Assembly: GCF_002288825.1 (NCBI RefSeq)
Contig: NZ_NSLI01000002.1
Location: forward strand, 62,001-126,000
Direction of reading: 5' to 3'
DNA from: Sphingomonas lenta
GTDB taxonomy: Bacteria > Pseudomonadota > Alphaproteobacteria > Sphingomonadales > Sphingomonadaceae
DNA: 64,000 nt
Shown here: piece after piece, positions 37,502 through 46,922 of the stretch
Numbering within the stretch: position 1 is the first letter of the stretch
Layout of the letters: each line of letters starts with the position of its first letter
The notes under the pieces: model-generated
Databases searched by the model: none
Seen by the model: only the letters and a program-made list of their open reading frames with translations
What the model was told of the DNA's origin: nothing
Translations under genes and position numbers: made by a program

Positions 37502-39670
37502 ATGTGCATGTCCTGCGCAATGAGGGAGTTCAGGTCGTATAACCAGCCGGGCGCCTCCGGCGACGCGAACGTCCATTACGGCGCCGCGGGCGCGGGTGGG
37601 ACGGCGTTCCAGATCGGCGTTACCCCGTCCGCCGGCGTGATCGGCGTCGGCACGACCGATGACGTCGCCAACGACCGTACCACCACCGCGACGCTCGCGG
37701 TCGGCGGCGAGCGGATCTCCACGCTGGAGACGCTGGGCGACAAGGACTTCTTCAAGGTCCAGCTCGAGGCGGGCCGCAGCTACGAGATCGGCATGTTCGG
37801 CCAGGTCGCCGGACCCAACGGCATTCCGTTGGTCGACTCGTACATCGAGGTGTACGACGCGGCGGGCAACAAGATCGGCGAGGCCGACGGCGGCGCCAGC
37901 ACGCAGATCAACACCGTCAATTCCGGCTTCGACGCGATCCTGCAGCTCACCGCGGCCAGCTCGGGCACTTACTACATCGCCGCGCGCGCCTTCGACAACG
38001 CGGCGCAGGACGGCAGCAACGACGGCGACCTGGTCGGCGATTACCGCTTGACGCTTGACGACACGACGGGCCAGCCGGTCTACAAGCCCTATTACGACCC
38101 GACCACCAGCCCGCTCCACGCGCTCGACTGGGGCAGCCAGGTCAACAAGGTGCACCAGAGCGTGCGCAACCCCGACGGCGCCGAGGGTCCGCGCCCGACC
38201 GGCAACGCGGCGGGTACGCCGACCGTCAACCCCGACGCGCCCGACGGCGCCCAGACGTTCAACATCACCGGCAAGAACGTCATCACCGTCTACTTCGCCA
38301 AGCTGGGCGAAGTGTACGTCGACAGCGATCCCACCTCGGTCGGCACCACCGACACGATCGTCGCCAAGGGTCTGGAGCAGTTCGAGAAGGACGCGTTCGA
38401 AGCCGCGTTCGCTTCGATCGAGAAGGTCGCCGACATCGACTTCCGCGTGGTCGACGGCGTGTACGACCCGCTCGCGCAGGATGCGGCCGCGGACTTCGTG
38501 TTCGTGACCTATACCGGCACGCCGCGCACCGGCCTGCTCGGCCGCATGAGCCCGCCCGACGAGGACAATGAGGGCCAGGCCGAGTTCAACGCGCTCGGGC
38601 CGGGCTGGGACGCCCAGAACCTGGTGCCGGGCGGCTTCAGCTACGTCACGCTGATCCACGAGATGGGCCACGGCCTCGGCATGGCGCACCCGCACGACAA
38701 TGGCGGCCGTTCGTCGATCATGCGCGGCGTCGTCGCGGAGGGCACGGCGTTCGACTACACGACCGGCGACTTCAACCTGAACCAGGGCGTCTTCACCATG
38801 ATGTCCTACGAGGACGGCTGGGTCGAATCGCCCTACGGCAACGCGTCCACCTCCGCGGGCTACGGGTACAACAAGGGCCCGATGGCGTTCGACATCGCCG
38901 TGCTGCAGGACAAGTACGGCGTGAACGAGGAGACGGCGCGCGGCAACGACACCTACCGGCTCGCCGACGCCAACCAGCGCGGGACCGGGTTCGAGTCGAT
39001 CTGGGACGCCGCGGGCGTCGACCAGATCGTCTATGACGGCCTGAAGGACGCCAGCATCGACCTGCGCGCGGCGACGCTCAAGTACGAGGTCGGCGGCGGC
39101 GGGCGCGTTTCGTACGTCGAGGGCATCTTCGGCGGCTTCACCGTCGCCAACGGCGTCACGATCGAGAACGCCAGCTCGGGCGCCGGCGCCGACCGGATCG
39201 TCGGCAACGCGGCCAACAACAACCTGTCGGGCAATGCGGGTTCGGACCTGCTGATCGGCGGGGCGGGGGTCGACACGCTGCTCGGCGGGATTGGCAACGA
39301 CTGGCTGGAGGGCGGCGCTGGCGCCGACACGCTGACCGGCGGGACCGGATCCGACGTGTTCTTCTTCGACAAGGACCTCGCGGCGGGCCGGGACCGGATC
39401 AGCGACTTCGCGGCCGACGATTTCATCGTCACCACCGTCGCCTTCCGCGACGGCAACCGCGACAACATCATCACCGCCAACACGAACAAGGTGTTCGACT
39501 TCACCCAGGGCGGCAGCGTCGCCGTGGTGGCGAACGGCAAGGCGGTTACGTCGCTCCGCTACGACGGGACCTACACCGAGGACGGCGTGCAGTACTTCGT
39601 GTACAGCCTGGGCGGCGGCAACTCGCTGGCCGACTTCACGTCGCGGCCGGGTCAGTACGACTTCCTGTGA
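37502..39670 (+). CDS. Serralysin-type zinc metalloprotease with RTX repeats
   Basis: A 722-residue extracellular protease. No Sec signal is present; such proteins leave by type I secretion through a C-terminal signal. Domain order: a short N-terminal stretch with Cys (MCMSCAM), a pre-peptidase beta domain (about residues 50-180), then an M10 catalytic domain. The zinc site is H386-E-M-G-H390 with H396 (HEMGHGLGMAHPH), and the Met-turn is in FTMMSYEDG. An M10 C-terminal domain follows with three to four GGxGxDxLx nonapeptides (GGAGVDTLLGGIGNDWLEGG). No transporter genes are adjacent. Confidence 0.92.
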   Translation: MCMSCAMREFRSYNQPGASGDANVHYGAAGAGGTAFQIGVTPSAGVIGVGTTDDVANDRTTTATLAVGGERISTLETLGDKDFFKVQLEAGRSYEIGMFGQVAGPNGIPLVDSYIEVYDAAGNKIGEADGGASTQINTVNSGFDAILQLTAASSGTYYIAARAFDNAAQDGSNDGDLVGDYRLTLDDTTGQPVYKPYYDPTTSPLHALDWGSQVNKVHQSVRNPDGAEGPRPTGNAAGTPTVNPDAPDGAQTFNITGKNVITVYFAKLGEVYVDSDPTSVGTTDTIVAKGLEQFEKDAFEAAFASIEKVADIDFRVVDGVYDPLAQDAAADFVFVTYTGTPRTGLLGRMSPPDEDNEGQAEFNALGPGWDAQNLVPGGFSYVTLIHEMGHGLGMAHPHDNGGRSSIMRGVVAEGTAFDYTTGDFNLNQGVFTMMSYEDGWVESPYGNASTSAGYGYNKGPMAFDIAVLQDKYGVNEETARGNDTYRLADANQRGTGFESIWDAAGVDQIVYDGLKDASIDLRAATLKYEVGGGGRVSYVEGIFGGFTVANGVTIENASSGAGADRIVGNAANNNLSGNAGSDLLIGGAGVDTLLGGIGNDWLEGGAGADTLTGGTGSDVFFFDKDLAAGRDRISDFAADDFIVTTVAFRDGNRDNIITANTNKVFDFTQGGSVAVVANGKAVTSLRYDGTYTEDGVQYFVYSLGGGNSLADFTSRPGQYDFL

Positions 39671-39717
39671 TCGACGGGCACGTCGCGGGCGCGTCCCGCG
39701 ACGTACCTCGGCGTCGA

Positions 39718-39748
39718 GGGCCGGCCGGTTGGTCGGCCCTTTTCTTTT
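39718..39748 (+). terminator. Rho-independent terminator after the protease
   Basis: The stem GGGCCG(GCC)/(GGT)CGGCCC closes on a GGTT loop and is followed at once by TTTTCTTTT, a classic intrinsic terminator for the gene ending at 39670. Confidence 0.85.
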
Positions 39749-39814
39749 GGCGCGAGCGGCGGGCGCGCACGACTACGCCGGCGGGCTGAGCGGGAAGCGG
39801 CGATGTAGGGAAAG

Positions 39815-39891
39815 TGGCGCGCCCGGAACGATTCGAACGTCCGACCCTCAGATTCGTAGTCTGATGCTCTATCCAGCTGAGCTACGGGCGC
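39815..39891 (-). tRNA. tRNA-Arg (anticodon ACG)
   Basis: A 77-nt cloverleaf read on the minus strand with GCGCCCG/CGGGCGC acceptor arms. The anticodon loop is CTACGAA (anticodon ACG, normally deaminated to ICG, reading CGU/CGC/CGA). It has a TTCGAAT T-loop, a discriminator G and an encoded CCA end. No integrase or duplicated 3' end is nearby. Confidence 0.96.
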
Positions 39892-39974
39892 GCATTGGAG
39901 GGCGGCTGTTAGAACGGCCCGCGCGGGGTTGCAAGCCTGTTGTGCGGATTTCCTCCCGTCCATAGACGGGCGTC

Positions 39975-40472
39975 ATGCTCCGCGCCCTGCCCTTCGCCGT
40001 CCTCGCACTCCTCCCGGCCTGCGCGCGCGACGACGCCGCCTACCCCTCCCTAGCCCCGCGCCCCGTCGAACGCCTCGGCTTCGAGGAGCCGGAGCCGCCC
40101 GCGTCGCAGCCGGTGGAGCCCGACCCGCAGCTCGACGTGGAGATCGCCGCCGCGACCGCGCGGCTCGACAAGGCGCAAGCCGACTTCGACGCCGCGGCGC
40201 GCGGGGCCGACGCCGCCGCCCGGCGCGCGCGCGGCGCGGCGGCCGGCGACGAGCGCTGGATCGACGCGCAAACGGCGCTGGCGGGCCTGGACGTGCTGCG
40301 CGTCGAGACGTCGGACGTGCTCACCGACCTGGAGCAGCTCGCGATCGACCGCGCGGTGGCGCTGGCGCCCGCCTACCCCGCTTTGGAGACGGCCCGCACG
40401 CGCGCGCGGACGGAGCTCGGCGAGCAGGACGCGACGATCCGGCGCATCGGCGCCGCGCTCGCGCCCGCCTGA
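39975..40472 (+). CDS. Putative lipoprotein, unknown function
   Basis: 165 residues: a signal peptide with lipobox Cys (MLRALPFAVLALLPAC), a Pro/Glu-rich linker, then a mostly helical, Ala/Arg/Asp-rich segment likely to form a coiled coil (LDKAQADFDAAARGADAAAR). No domain is recognised. It is convergent with the MFS-spermidine-synthase gene across a 5 bp gap. Confidence 0.7.
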   Translation: MLRALPFAVLALLPACARDDAAYPSLAPRPVERLGFEEPEPPASQPVEPDPQLDVEIAAATARLDKAQADFDAAARGADAAARRARGAAAGDERWIDAQTALAGLDVLRVETSDVLTDLEQLAIDRAVALAPAYPALETARTRARTELGEQDATIRRIGAALAPA

Positions 40473-40477
40473 GCGGG

Positions 40478-42682
40478 TCAGTTCAGCGCGTTCATGACCG
40501 GCAGGATGGACGAGTAGTCGTCCGTCCAGGGCCGGAAGCCCCGCCGCTTCTCCAGCGGCCGCCAGCCTTCCTGGCGGATCGTGGTCGCGACCAGGATGTC
40601 GGGGTTGCGGCTCAGCGCCACCCAGGACGAGGCCGAACCCGCCGGCTCCAGCGACGAGGGCGAGTGCTCGTACACCGCCGCGTTCCACCCGCCGAGCCGC
40701 GCCGCCTCCGCCACGACCGGCTCCAGGTTGAGGAAGCGGTTGGAGATGTGCACCAGGAGCAGCCCGCGTGGGCTCAGCACGCGGCCATAGGTCGCGAACG
40801 CCTCGCGCGTCAGCAGGTGCGCGGGCACCGCGTCCGAGGAGAAGGCGTCCAGCGCGAGCAGATCGAGGCTCCCCGGCGCCTCGGCCGCGAGGCTCAGCCG
40901 CGCGTCGCCCAAGCGGATGCGCCCGTCGGGCAGGCAGCGCCTGAGGTAGGTGAACTGGCCCGAGTCGCGCGCGATGCCGACCACGGTCGGGTCGATCTCG
41001 TAGAAGCGCCAGCGCTGGCCCGGCTGCGCGTAGCAGGCGAGCGTGCCCGTCCCCAGCCCCACCACGCCGATCCTGGCGTTCGGCCCGTACAGGAGGGGGG
41101 CGATCGCCATCGCCTGGCCCACGCCCGAGCCGCGTGCGTAATAGGTGGTGGGCGTCCGCTCGCGCTCAGCGGAGCCGGTGAGCTGGAGGCCGTGCACCGT
41201 CGTGCCGTGGTCGAGCTCGCGCGAGCTCGGGCGGTCTCGCACCGTGTAGACGCCGAAGTAGCTGCGCGTGCGCGCGTCGCCCTCCAGCGACAGCTGCAAC
41301 GCGTCGAGCCCACCGAACAGCAGCAACGACGCCGCGAGCAGGCCGGTGAAGGCCGGCCGCGCGCCGATCACGAACAGGCTGGCGAGCGCGACCACGATGA
41401 ACAGCGGCCCGGGATTGTCCTCGCCGAAATAGCGCTCCGGCCCGTAGAGGCGCCCGACGAACATCAGCGCGATCACGGCGAGCACGACGGTGAAAGCGAG
41501 CGCGCGATGCCGTACCCAAGCACGCTTTACCGTTTCCGTAAGGTAGAGCTGAGGCACGAGCAGGCCCGCCGCGAGCACGAGCAGCGGATACTCGTAGGTC
41601 CAGTCGAACAGCACGGGCGCGATCAGCGCCGCGAACACGCCGCCCAGCGCGCCGCCGATCGACATGGCGAGGTAGAAGCCCGTCAGCCGGTCGGGCGCAG
41701 GCCGCTCGTCGTACATGGTCGTGTGCAGCGCGACCGCGACCATGAACAGCAGCAGGAGCGATACGCCCGCGCTGAGATACGGCATGGCGTTGTAGCCGCC
41801 CACCATCACGCCTCCGAACAGCAGGATGCTGAGCGGCGCGACGCGGGTCAGGATTTCAGCCAGATCGCGGCGGGTGGCGAAGGCGACGGTGAAGCTGAGC
41901 AGGTACAATCCCAGCGGCACCACCCAGAGCAGCGGGCCGGCGACGATGTCGGTCGTGATGTATGTCGACGTGGCCAGCATCAGCCCCGACGGCACGGCGG
42001 CGAGCGCGATCCAGCGCAGCACGGTACGCACGCGCGGCGCGGGACTGGTCGGATGGTGATCTTCTGCCTTGGCGTGTCGCGGCAGGAGGGCCGCGCAGGC
42101 GAGAACGAACAGCGCCAGGAGCGAGTAGCCCGCGCTCCAGAGCCAGCTCTGCTCCGCGACCGAGAGCCGCGGCTCGACGAGCAACGGATAGGCGATCAGC
42201 CCGCCGAAGCTGCCCAGGTTGGACGCGGCGTAGAGCGCGTAAGGGTCCGCCCCGCCGCTCGCGGTGGAGTACCATCGCTGGATCAACGGCGCCTGCGCGG
42301 AGACGGCGAAGAAGAGCGGCCCGATCGACAGGCCCAGGAGCCACGGCACCCACAGCGCCGGCTGCGCGCCGGGCGGCAGCTGCATGCCCGACAAACCGAT
42401 CGGCAGCAGCGCCGCGCCCGCCACGACGAGCAGCAGCACGTGCACCGCTCCTTGCGTCGCGGGCCTGAGCCGCCCGATCGCATGGGCGTAGGCGTAGCCG
42501 CCGAGCAGCAGCGCCTGATAGACGAGCATCGCCGAGTTCCACACCGCCGGCGCGCCGCCGAGCCGGGGCAGCGCCATGCGCGCGATCATGGGCTGGACGA
42601 GGAAGAGCAGGAACGAGCCGAGCAGGACGGTCGCGACGAACAGCGCGCGGCGAGGCGCCGGGGCGACGATGGGATCGGTCAA
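40478..42682 (-). CDS. Fused MFS-like membrane protein and spermidine-synthase-like domain
   Basis: About 734 residues. I place the start at the TTG at 42682, which overlaps the stop of the GNAT gene (TTGA) and opens TDPIVAPAPRRALFVATVLL; frame open beyond that is noise antisense to nothing useful. The first 500 residues hold about ten or more membrane helices. The C-terminal 230 residues are a SAM-binding SpeE-like fold (IGVVGLGTGTLACYA, FYEIDPTVVGIARDSG, LALDAFSSDAVPAHLLT). The substrate is unknown; it may aminopropylate or methylate a substrate at the membrane. Confidence 0.82.
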   Translation of the reverse strand: MTDPIVAPAPRRALFVATVLLGSFLLFLVQPMIARMALPRLGGAPAVWNSAMLVYQALLLGGYAYAHAIGRLRPATQGAVHVLLLVVAGAALLPIGLSGMQLPPGAQPALWVPWLLGLSIGPLFFAVSAQAPLIQRWYSTASGGADPYALYAASNLGSFGGLIAYPLLVEPRLSVAEQSWLWSAGYSLLALFVLACAALLPRHAKAEDHHPTSPAPRVRTVLRWIALAAVPSGLMLATSTYITTDIVAGPLLWVVPLGLYLLSFTVAFATRRDLAEILTRVAPLSILLFGGVMVGGYNAMPYLSAGVSLLLLFMVAVALHTTMYDERPAPDRLTGFYLAMSIGGALGGVFAALIAPVLFDWTYEYPLLVLAAGLLVPQLYLTETVKRAWVRHRALAFTVVLAVIALMFVGRLYGPERYFGEDNPGPLFIVVALASLFVIGARPAFTGLLAASLLLFGGLDALQLSLEGDARTRSYFGVYTVRDRPSSRELDHGTTVHGLQLTGSAERERTPTTYYARGSGVGQAMAIAPLLYGPNARIGVVGLGTGTLACYAQPGQRWRFYEIDPTVVGIARDSGQFTYLRRCLPDGRIRLGDARLSLAAEAPGSLDLLALDAFSSDAVPAHLLTREAFATYGRVLSPRGLLLVHISNRFLNLEPVVAEAARLGGWNAAVYEHSPSSLEPAGSASSWVALSRNPDILVATTIRQEGWRPLEKRRGFRPWTDDYSSILPVMNALN

Positions 42683-43227
42683 GCGGGCCTCGCGATCGTG
42701 TGAACCAGGTGGCGGCGTAGCGGATGGCCGGCCTCGAAGCGGGGATGGTCGAAATCGAGCTCGGGTCGGTGCACCATGCCCAAGCGGGCCATCAGCGTCC
42801 AGGACGCCACGTTCGCCGGCACGGTCCAGGCCGCCACGCGCGGCGCCTGGGTATGCCGCCACGCCCAGTCCAGGCACGCTTCGGCCGCCTCGCGCGCATA
42901 GCCCTGCTTCCAGGCAGGCCGGGCGAGACGCCAGCCGATCTCCAGCTCGCGCTCGACCGGCGTTCCGGGATGACCGCCCACCCGCAGGCCGCAGAAACCC
43001 AGGAACGCGCCGTCGCCCCGGCGCTCCAACGCCCAGAAGCAATGGCCCTGTTCGGCCTGAACGGCGCGCTGCCTAGCGATGACGTCGGCGGCGTGTGCGC
43101 GATCGACGACTCCGTCGAGGTGACGCATGACCTCCGGGTCGGCGCTCATCGCGGCGAACGGGTCGAGGTCCTCATCGCGCCAGGGGCGGATCAGGAGGCG
43201 TTCCGTCCTAATCACCGCGTCCGTCAT
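42679..43227 (-). CDS. GNAT family N-acetyltransferase
   Basis: 182 residues from the ATG at 43227. The acetyl-CoA-binding GNAT fold is seen in TERLLIRPWRDEDLDPFAAM, GFCGLRVGG and EIGWRLARPAWKQGYAREAA, similar to RimJ-type acetyltransferases. The frame stays open further upstream, but only through a palindromic repeat (HPGLVPGS-type translation), so the true start lies at the repeat edge. It is coupled to the MFS-SpeE fusion by TTGA. Confidence 0.83.
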   Translation of the reverse strand: MTDAVIRTERLLIRPWRDEDLDPFAAMSADPEVMRHLDGVVDRAHAADVIARQRAVQAEQGHCFWALERRGDGAFLGFCGLRVGGHPGTPVERELEIGWRLARPAWKQGYAREAAEACLDWAWRHTQAPRVAAWTVPANVASWTLMARLGMVHRPELDFDHPRFEAGHPLRRHLVHTIARPA

Positions 43228-43317
43228 GCCGGACTTATTCCGGCATCCATCGTCGTGCGTACGATCCCGTCGGAGTGCGCGTACGACGATGGACCCCGGG
43301 ACAAGTCCGGGGTGACG
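43222..43317. repeat. Palindromic element, family C, copy 3
   Basis: CGTCATGCCGGACTTATTCC faces CCCGGGACAAGTCCGGGGTG, with CATCGTCGT/ACGACGATG inner arms. Its left border contributes the ATG of the GNAT gene. Confidence 0.85.
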
Positions 43318-43341
43318 TCGCATGTGCCGGGAAGTGCGCCC

Positions 43342-44373
<1,032 letters not shown>

Positions 44374-44403
44374 TTACGCCCGCGCAACCTATCCGGAAAC
44401 CGC

Positions 44404-45294
44404 ATGCGCGAAATCAAATCGGCCGCCCTCGTCGTCAACGCGCGCTCGCGGAAAGGACGCAAGCTGTTCCGCCGCGCGTGCCGGCGGCTGCGGTTATTGC
44501 CCTACCCCGTCGCCGCCTATGCGGTGAAGAACCCGAAGGACTTGTGCGACGTGGTCGCGCGCGCGCTTGAGAAGAAGCCGGACCTGCTGATCCTGGGCGG
44601 CGGGGACGGCACGATCAGCGGGCTCGTGGACCAGATGGTCGGGCATAACGTCATGCTGGGCGTGCTGCCGCTCGGCACCGCCAACAGCTTCGCGCGCACG
44701 CTCGGCATCCCGCTCGACATCGACGGCGCGATCGACGTGATCCGCCAGGGGCATGCGCGGCGCATCGACCTCGGGATGATCGACAAGGACTATTACGCCA
44801 ACTGCGCCGCTATGGGCATCTCGCCCCAGATCGCCGAGACGGTGCCGCACGACCTCAAGAAGTATTTCGGGCGCGTCGGCTATCTCGGCTGGGCGGCGTG
44901 GCAGTTTACGCGGTTCAAGCCGTTCACGCTCATCGTCGAGAAGGGCGACCACAAGGAGCGGCTGCGCGTCGTCGAGGTCAGGATCGCCAACGGGCCGTAC
45001 CACGGCGGCACCGAGCTGGTGGACTCGGCGGAGGTCGACTCGGGCGAGATCGTCGTCCAGGCGGTGATGGGCCATGTGAAGCGGCGGCTGGTGAAGAACT
45101 GGTTCGCCTCCGTCATCCGACACAAGTCGCGCCACGAGGACGTGCGCGAGTTCCGCGGCAAGAGCTTGCGCATCGACACGGAGCCGCGGCTGCCGATCTC
45201 GATCGACGGCGAGGTGCTGGCGCATACGCCGGTCACCGCGCATATTGCGGCCGGCATCATCGAGGTGATGGCGCCCGCTACGCCGCCGGCCTGA
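44404..45294 (+). CDS. Diacylglycerol/lipid kinase (YegS/DAGK family)
   Basis: A 296-residue lipid kinase. The nucleotide-binding motif is LLILGGGDGTISGLVDQMVG, followed by GVLPLGTANSFARTLGIP. The C-terminal beta domain (ANGPYHGGTELVDSAEVDSG; ISIDGEVLAHTP) closes over the site. It probably phosphorylates diacylglycerol or a related lipid. The last 17 bp overlap the convergent MATE gene. Confidence 0.88.
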   Translation: MREIKSAALVVNARSRKGRKLFRRACRRLRLLPYPVAAYAVKNPKDLCDVVARALEKKPDLLILGGGDGTISGLVDQMVGHNVMLGVLPLGTANSFARTLGIPLDIDGAIDVIRQGHARRIDLGMIDKDYYANCAAMGISPQIAETVPHDLKKYFGRVGYLGWAAWQFTRFKPFTLIVEKGDHKERLRVVEVRIANGPYHGGTELVDSAEVDSGEIVVQAVMGHVKRRLVKNWFASVIRHKSRHEDVREFRGKSLRIDTEPRLPISIDGEVLAHTPVTAHIAAGIIEVMAPATPPA

Positions 45295-46759
45295 GCGTGC
45301 CCGCGGGCTCCGCGTTCGCCTGCGCGCGCTTCTCGCACTCGTCCTCGCCCGGCACGGCCATCGCCGCGCGCCGCCATGGGCCGTAGCGGTAGTAAAGGGC
45401 CGCGCCGATGACGTTCGCCGCCGACCCGATCGGGAAGCTCCACCACAGCGCGTCCGGCCCGAGCGCTGGCTGGAGTGCGGCGGCGAAGCCTAAGCGGATC
45501 GGGAACATGGACACGAACAGGATGGCGAGCGGACCCCACACCGCCCCGTTCGCGCGCACCACGCCGAACAGCACCATCGTCGCCCCGAATAGCACAAAGC
45601 CCCAGGTCGCGAGCGCGTTGACGTGCTCGGCGATGGGCAGCGCCGGGCTGTCCCCGCCGACGAACAGGCCGAGGATCTGACGGTCGAACAGCAGCAGCAC
45701 GCCTACCATCGCGCCGGTGAGGAGCAGGTTGTAAACGAGACCCGCGCGCGTGATCTCGCCTACCCGGTCCCATTTGCCCGCGCCGATGTTCTGCGCCGCC
45801 ATGGCGGAGACCGCCGCGCCGATCGCGAGCGCGGGCATCTGGACATAGGCCCACATCTGCAGCGTCACGCCGTACCCTGCGGCGGTGTGGACGCCGAGCC
45901 GGTTCACCAGCCCGAACATCGCCAACCCCGCGACCGAGATGACGATCATCTGCGCCCCGATCGGCAGGCCCTTGGCGACGATGGTGCGCGTCAGCCGCGC
46001 CTCGGGCAGCACGTAGCGCAGTTCCGCGCCTCTCAGCCGGAGCGGCAGGTCGCGCTGGTGGATGTACGCGGCGAGCCCGATCGCGGTGAGAGCACCGCCG
46101 ATCAGCGTCGCCGCCGCCGACCCCGCGATGCCGAGCTCGGGAAACGGTCCGAGTCCCAGGATCAGCAACGGGTTCAGCGCCGCGTCGAGCACCACCATCA
46201 GCCCCATGAACCATAGCGGCGTGAGCGAGTCGCCCGACCCGCGCAGGCCCATGAACATCAGCACCAGCATCATCTGCGCCGGCAGGCTCGCGAAGATGAC
46301 GCGCAGATACGCGATCGCGCCGTCGAACGCGCTCGGCGGGGTGGCGAGCGCGTCGAGGATCTCGCGCGTGAACACCCAACCCAGCGTCGCAACGACCAGC
46401 GACGCGGCGAGCACCAGCCCGATCGCCGACCCGAACGCCCGCCGCGCCCCCTCCACGTCGCGCCGCCCGAAGCTCTGGCCGACCAGGATCGTCGCCGCCA
46501 TGCCGAACCCGAACACCGCGCCGAACATCAAGAACATGATGGTGTTCGCGTTCGACGTCGCCGCCAGAGCGTCCTCGCCCAGGAAGCGCCCGACCCAGAT
46601 CGCGTTGATCGAGCCGTTCAGCGATTGGAGCACGTTCGACCCGAGCGTCGGCAACGCGAAGGCGAGCAGCGTGGACGCGATCGGCCCGGCGGTCAGGTCG
46701 CGCTGGCCGGGCCGGGCCGGGGGTGCGGAGGCGGGGGCTGAGTCGGAAGCGGAGGCCAT
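45278..46759 (-). CDS. MATE family efflux transporter
   Basis: A 493-residue membrane protein with twelve hydrophobic segments in two related halves, beginning TAGPIASTLLAFALPTLGSN and VLQSLNGSINAIWVGRFLGE as in NorM/DinF-type Na+- or H+-driven multidrug pumps. The second half opens with LTRTIVAKGLPIGAQMIVIS. The substrate is unknown. It is followed by a YegS-type gene in convergent orientation. Confidence 0.9.
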   Translation of the reverse strand: MASASDSAPASAPPARPGQRDLTAGPIASTLLAFALPTLGSNVLQSLNGSINAIWVGRFLGEDALAATSNANTIMFLMFGAVFGFGMAATILVGQSFGRRDVEGARRAFGSAIGLVLAASLVVATLGWVFTREILDALATPPSAFDGAIAYLRVIFASLPAQMMLVLMFMGLRGSGDSLTPLWFMGLMVVLDAALNPLLILGLGPFPELGIAGSAAATLIGGALTAIGLAAYIHQRDLPLRLRGAELRYVLPEARLTRTIVAKGLPIGAQMIVISVAGLAMFGLVNRLGVHTAAGYGVTLQMWAYVQMPALAIGAAVSAMAAQNIGAGKWDRVGEITRAGLVYNLLLTGAMVGVLLLFDRQILGLFVGGDSPALPIAEHVNALATWGFVLFGATMVLFGVVRANGAVWGPLAILFVSMFPIRLGFAAALQPALGPDALWWSFPIGSAANVIGAALYYRYGPWRRAAMAVPGEDECEKRAQANAEPAGTLRPAA

Positions 46760-46774
46760 GCCGTCACCCTACCC

Positions 46775-46908
46775 CGTCACCCCGGACTTGTTCCGGGGTC
46801 CATCGTCGTGCGCACGAAACCTTCGAGGGCGCGTACGACCGCTCGCGCCTACGCTCGCAGGCAGTTCGCCCGAACAGCGATGGACCCCGGAACAAGTCCG
46901 GGGTGACG
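46775..46908. repeat. Palindromic element, family C, copy 4
   Basis: CGTCACCCCGGACTTGTTCC to GGAACAAGTCCGGGGTGACG are perfectly inverted over 20 bp. The spacer is longer than in other copies and contains GCGTACGACC-type arms. It sits between valS and the MATE gene on the same strand. Confidence 0.87.
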
Positions 46909-46922
46909 AGGGTGGGAGCGGG

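Noticed and set aside
39815..39891. tRNA-Arg as an integration site
   Set aside because: No integrase, no duplicated tRNA 3' end and no change in base composition beside it.
39929..42703. A 924-codon plus-strand frame over the MFS-spermidine-synthase gene
   Set aside because: Arg/Gln/Glu/His-rich shadow of the minus-strand gene with no family features.
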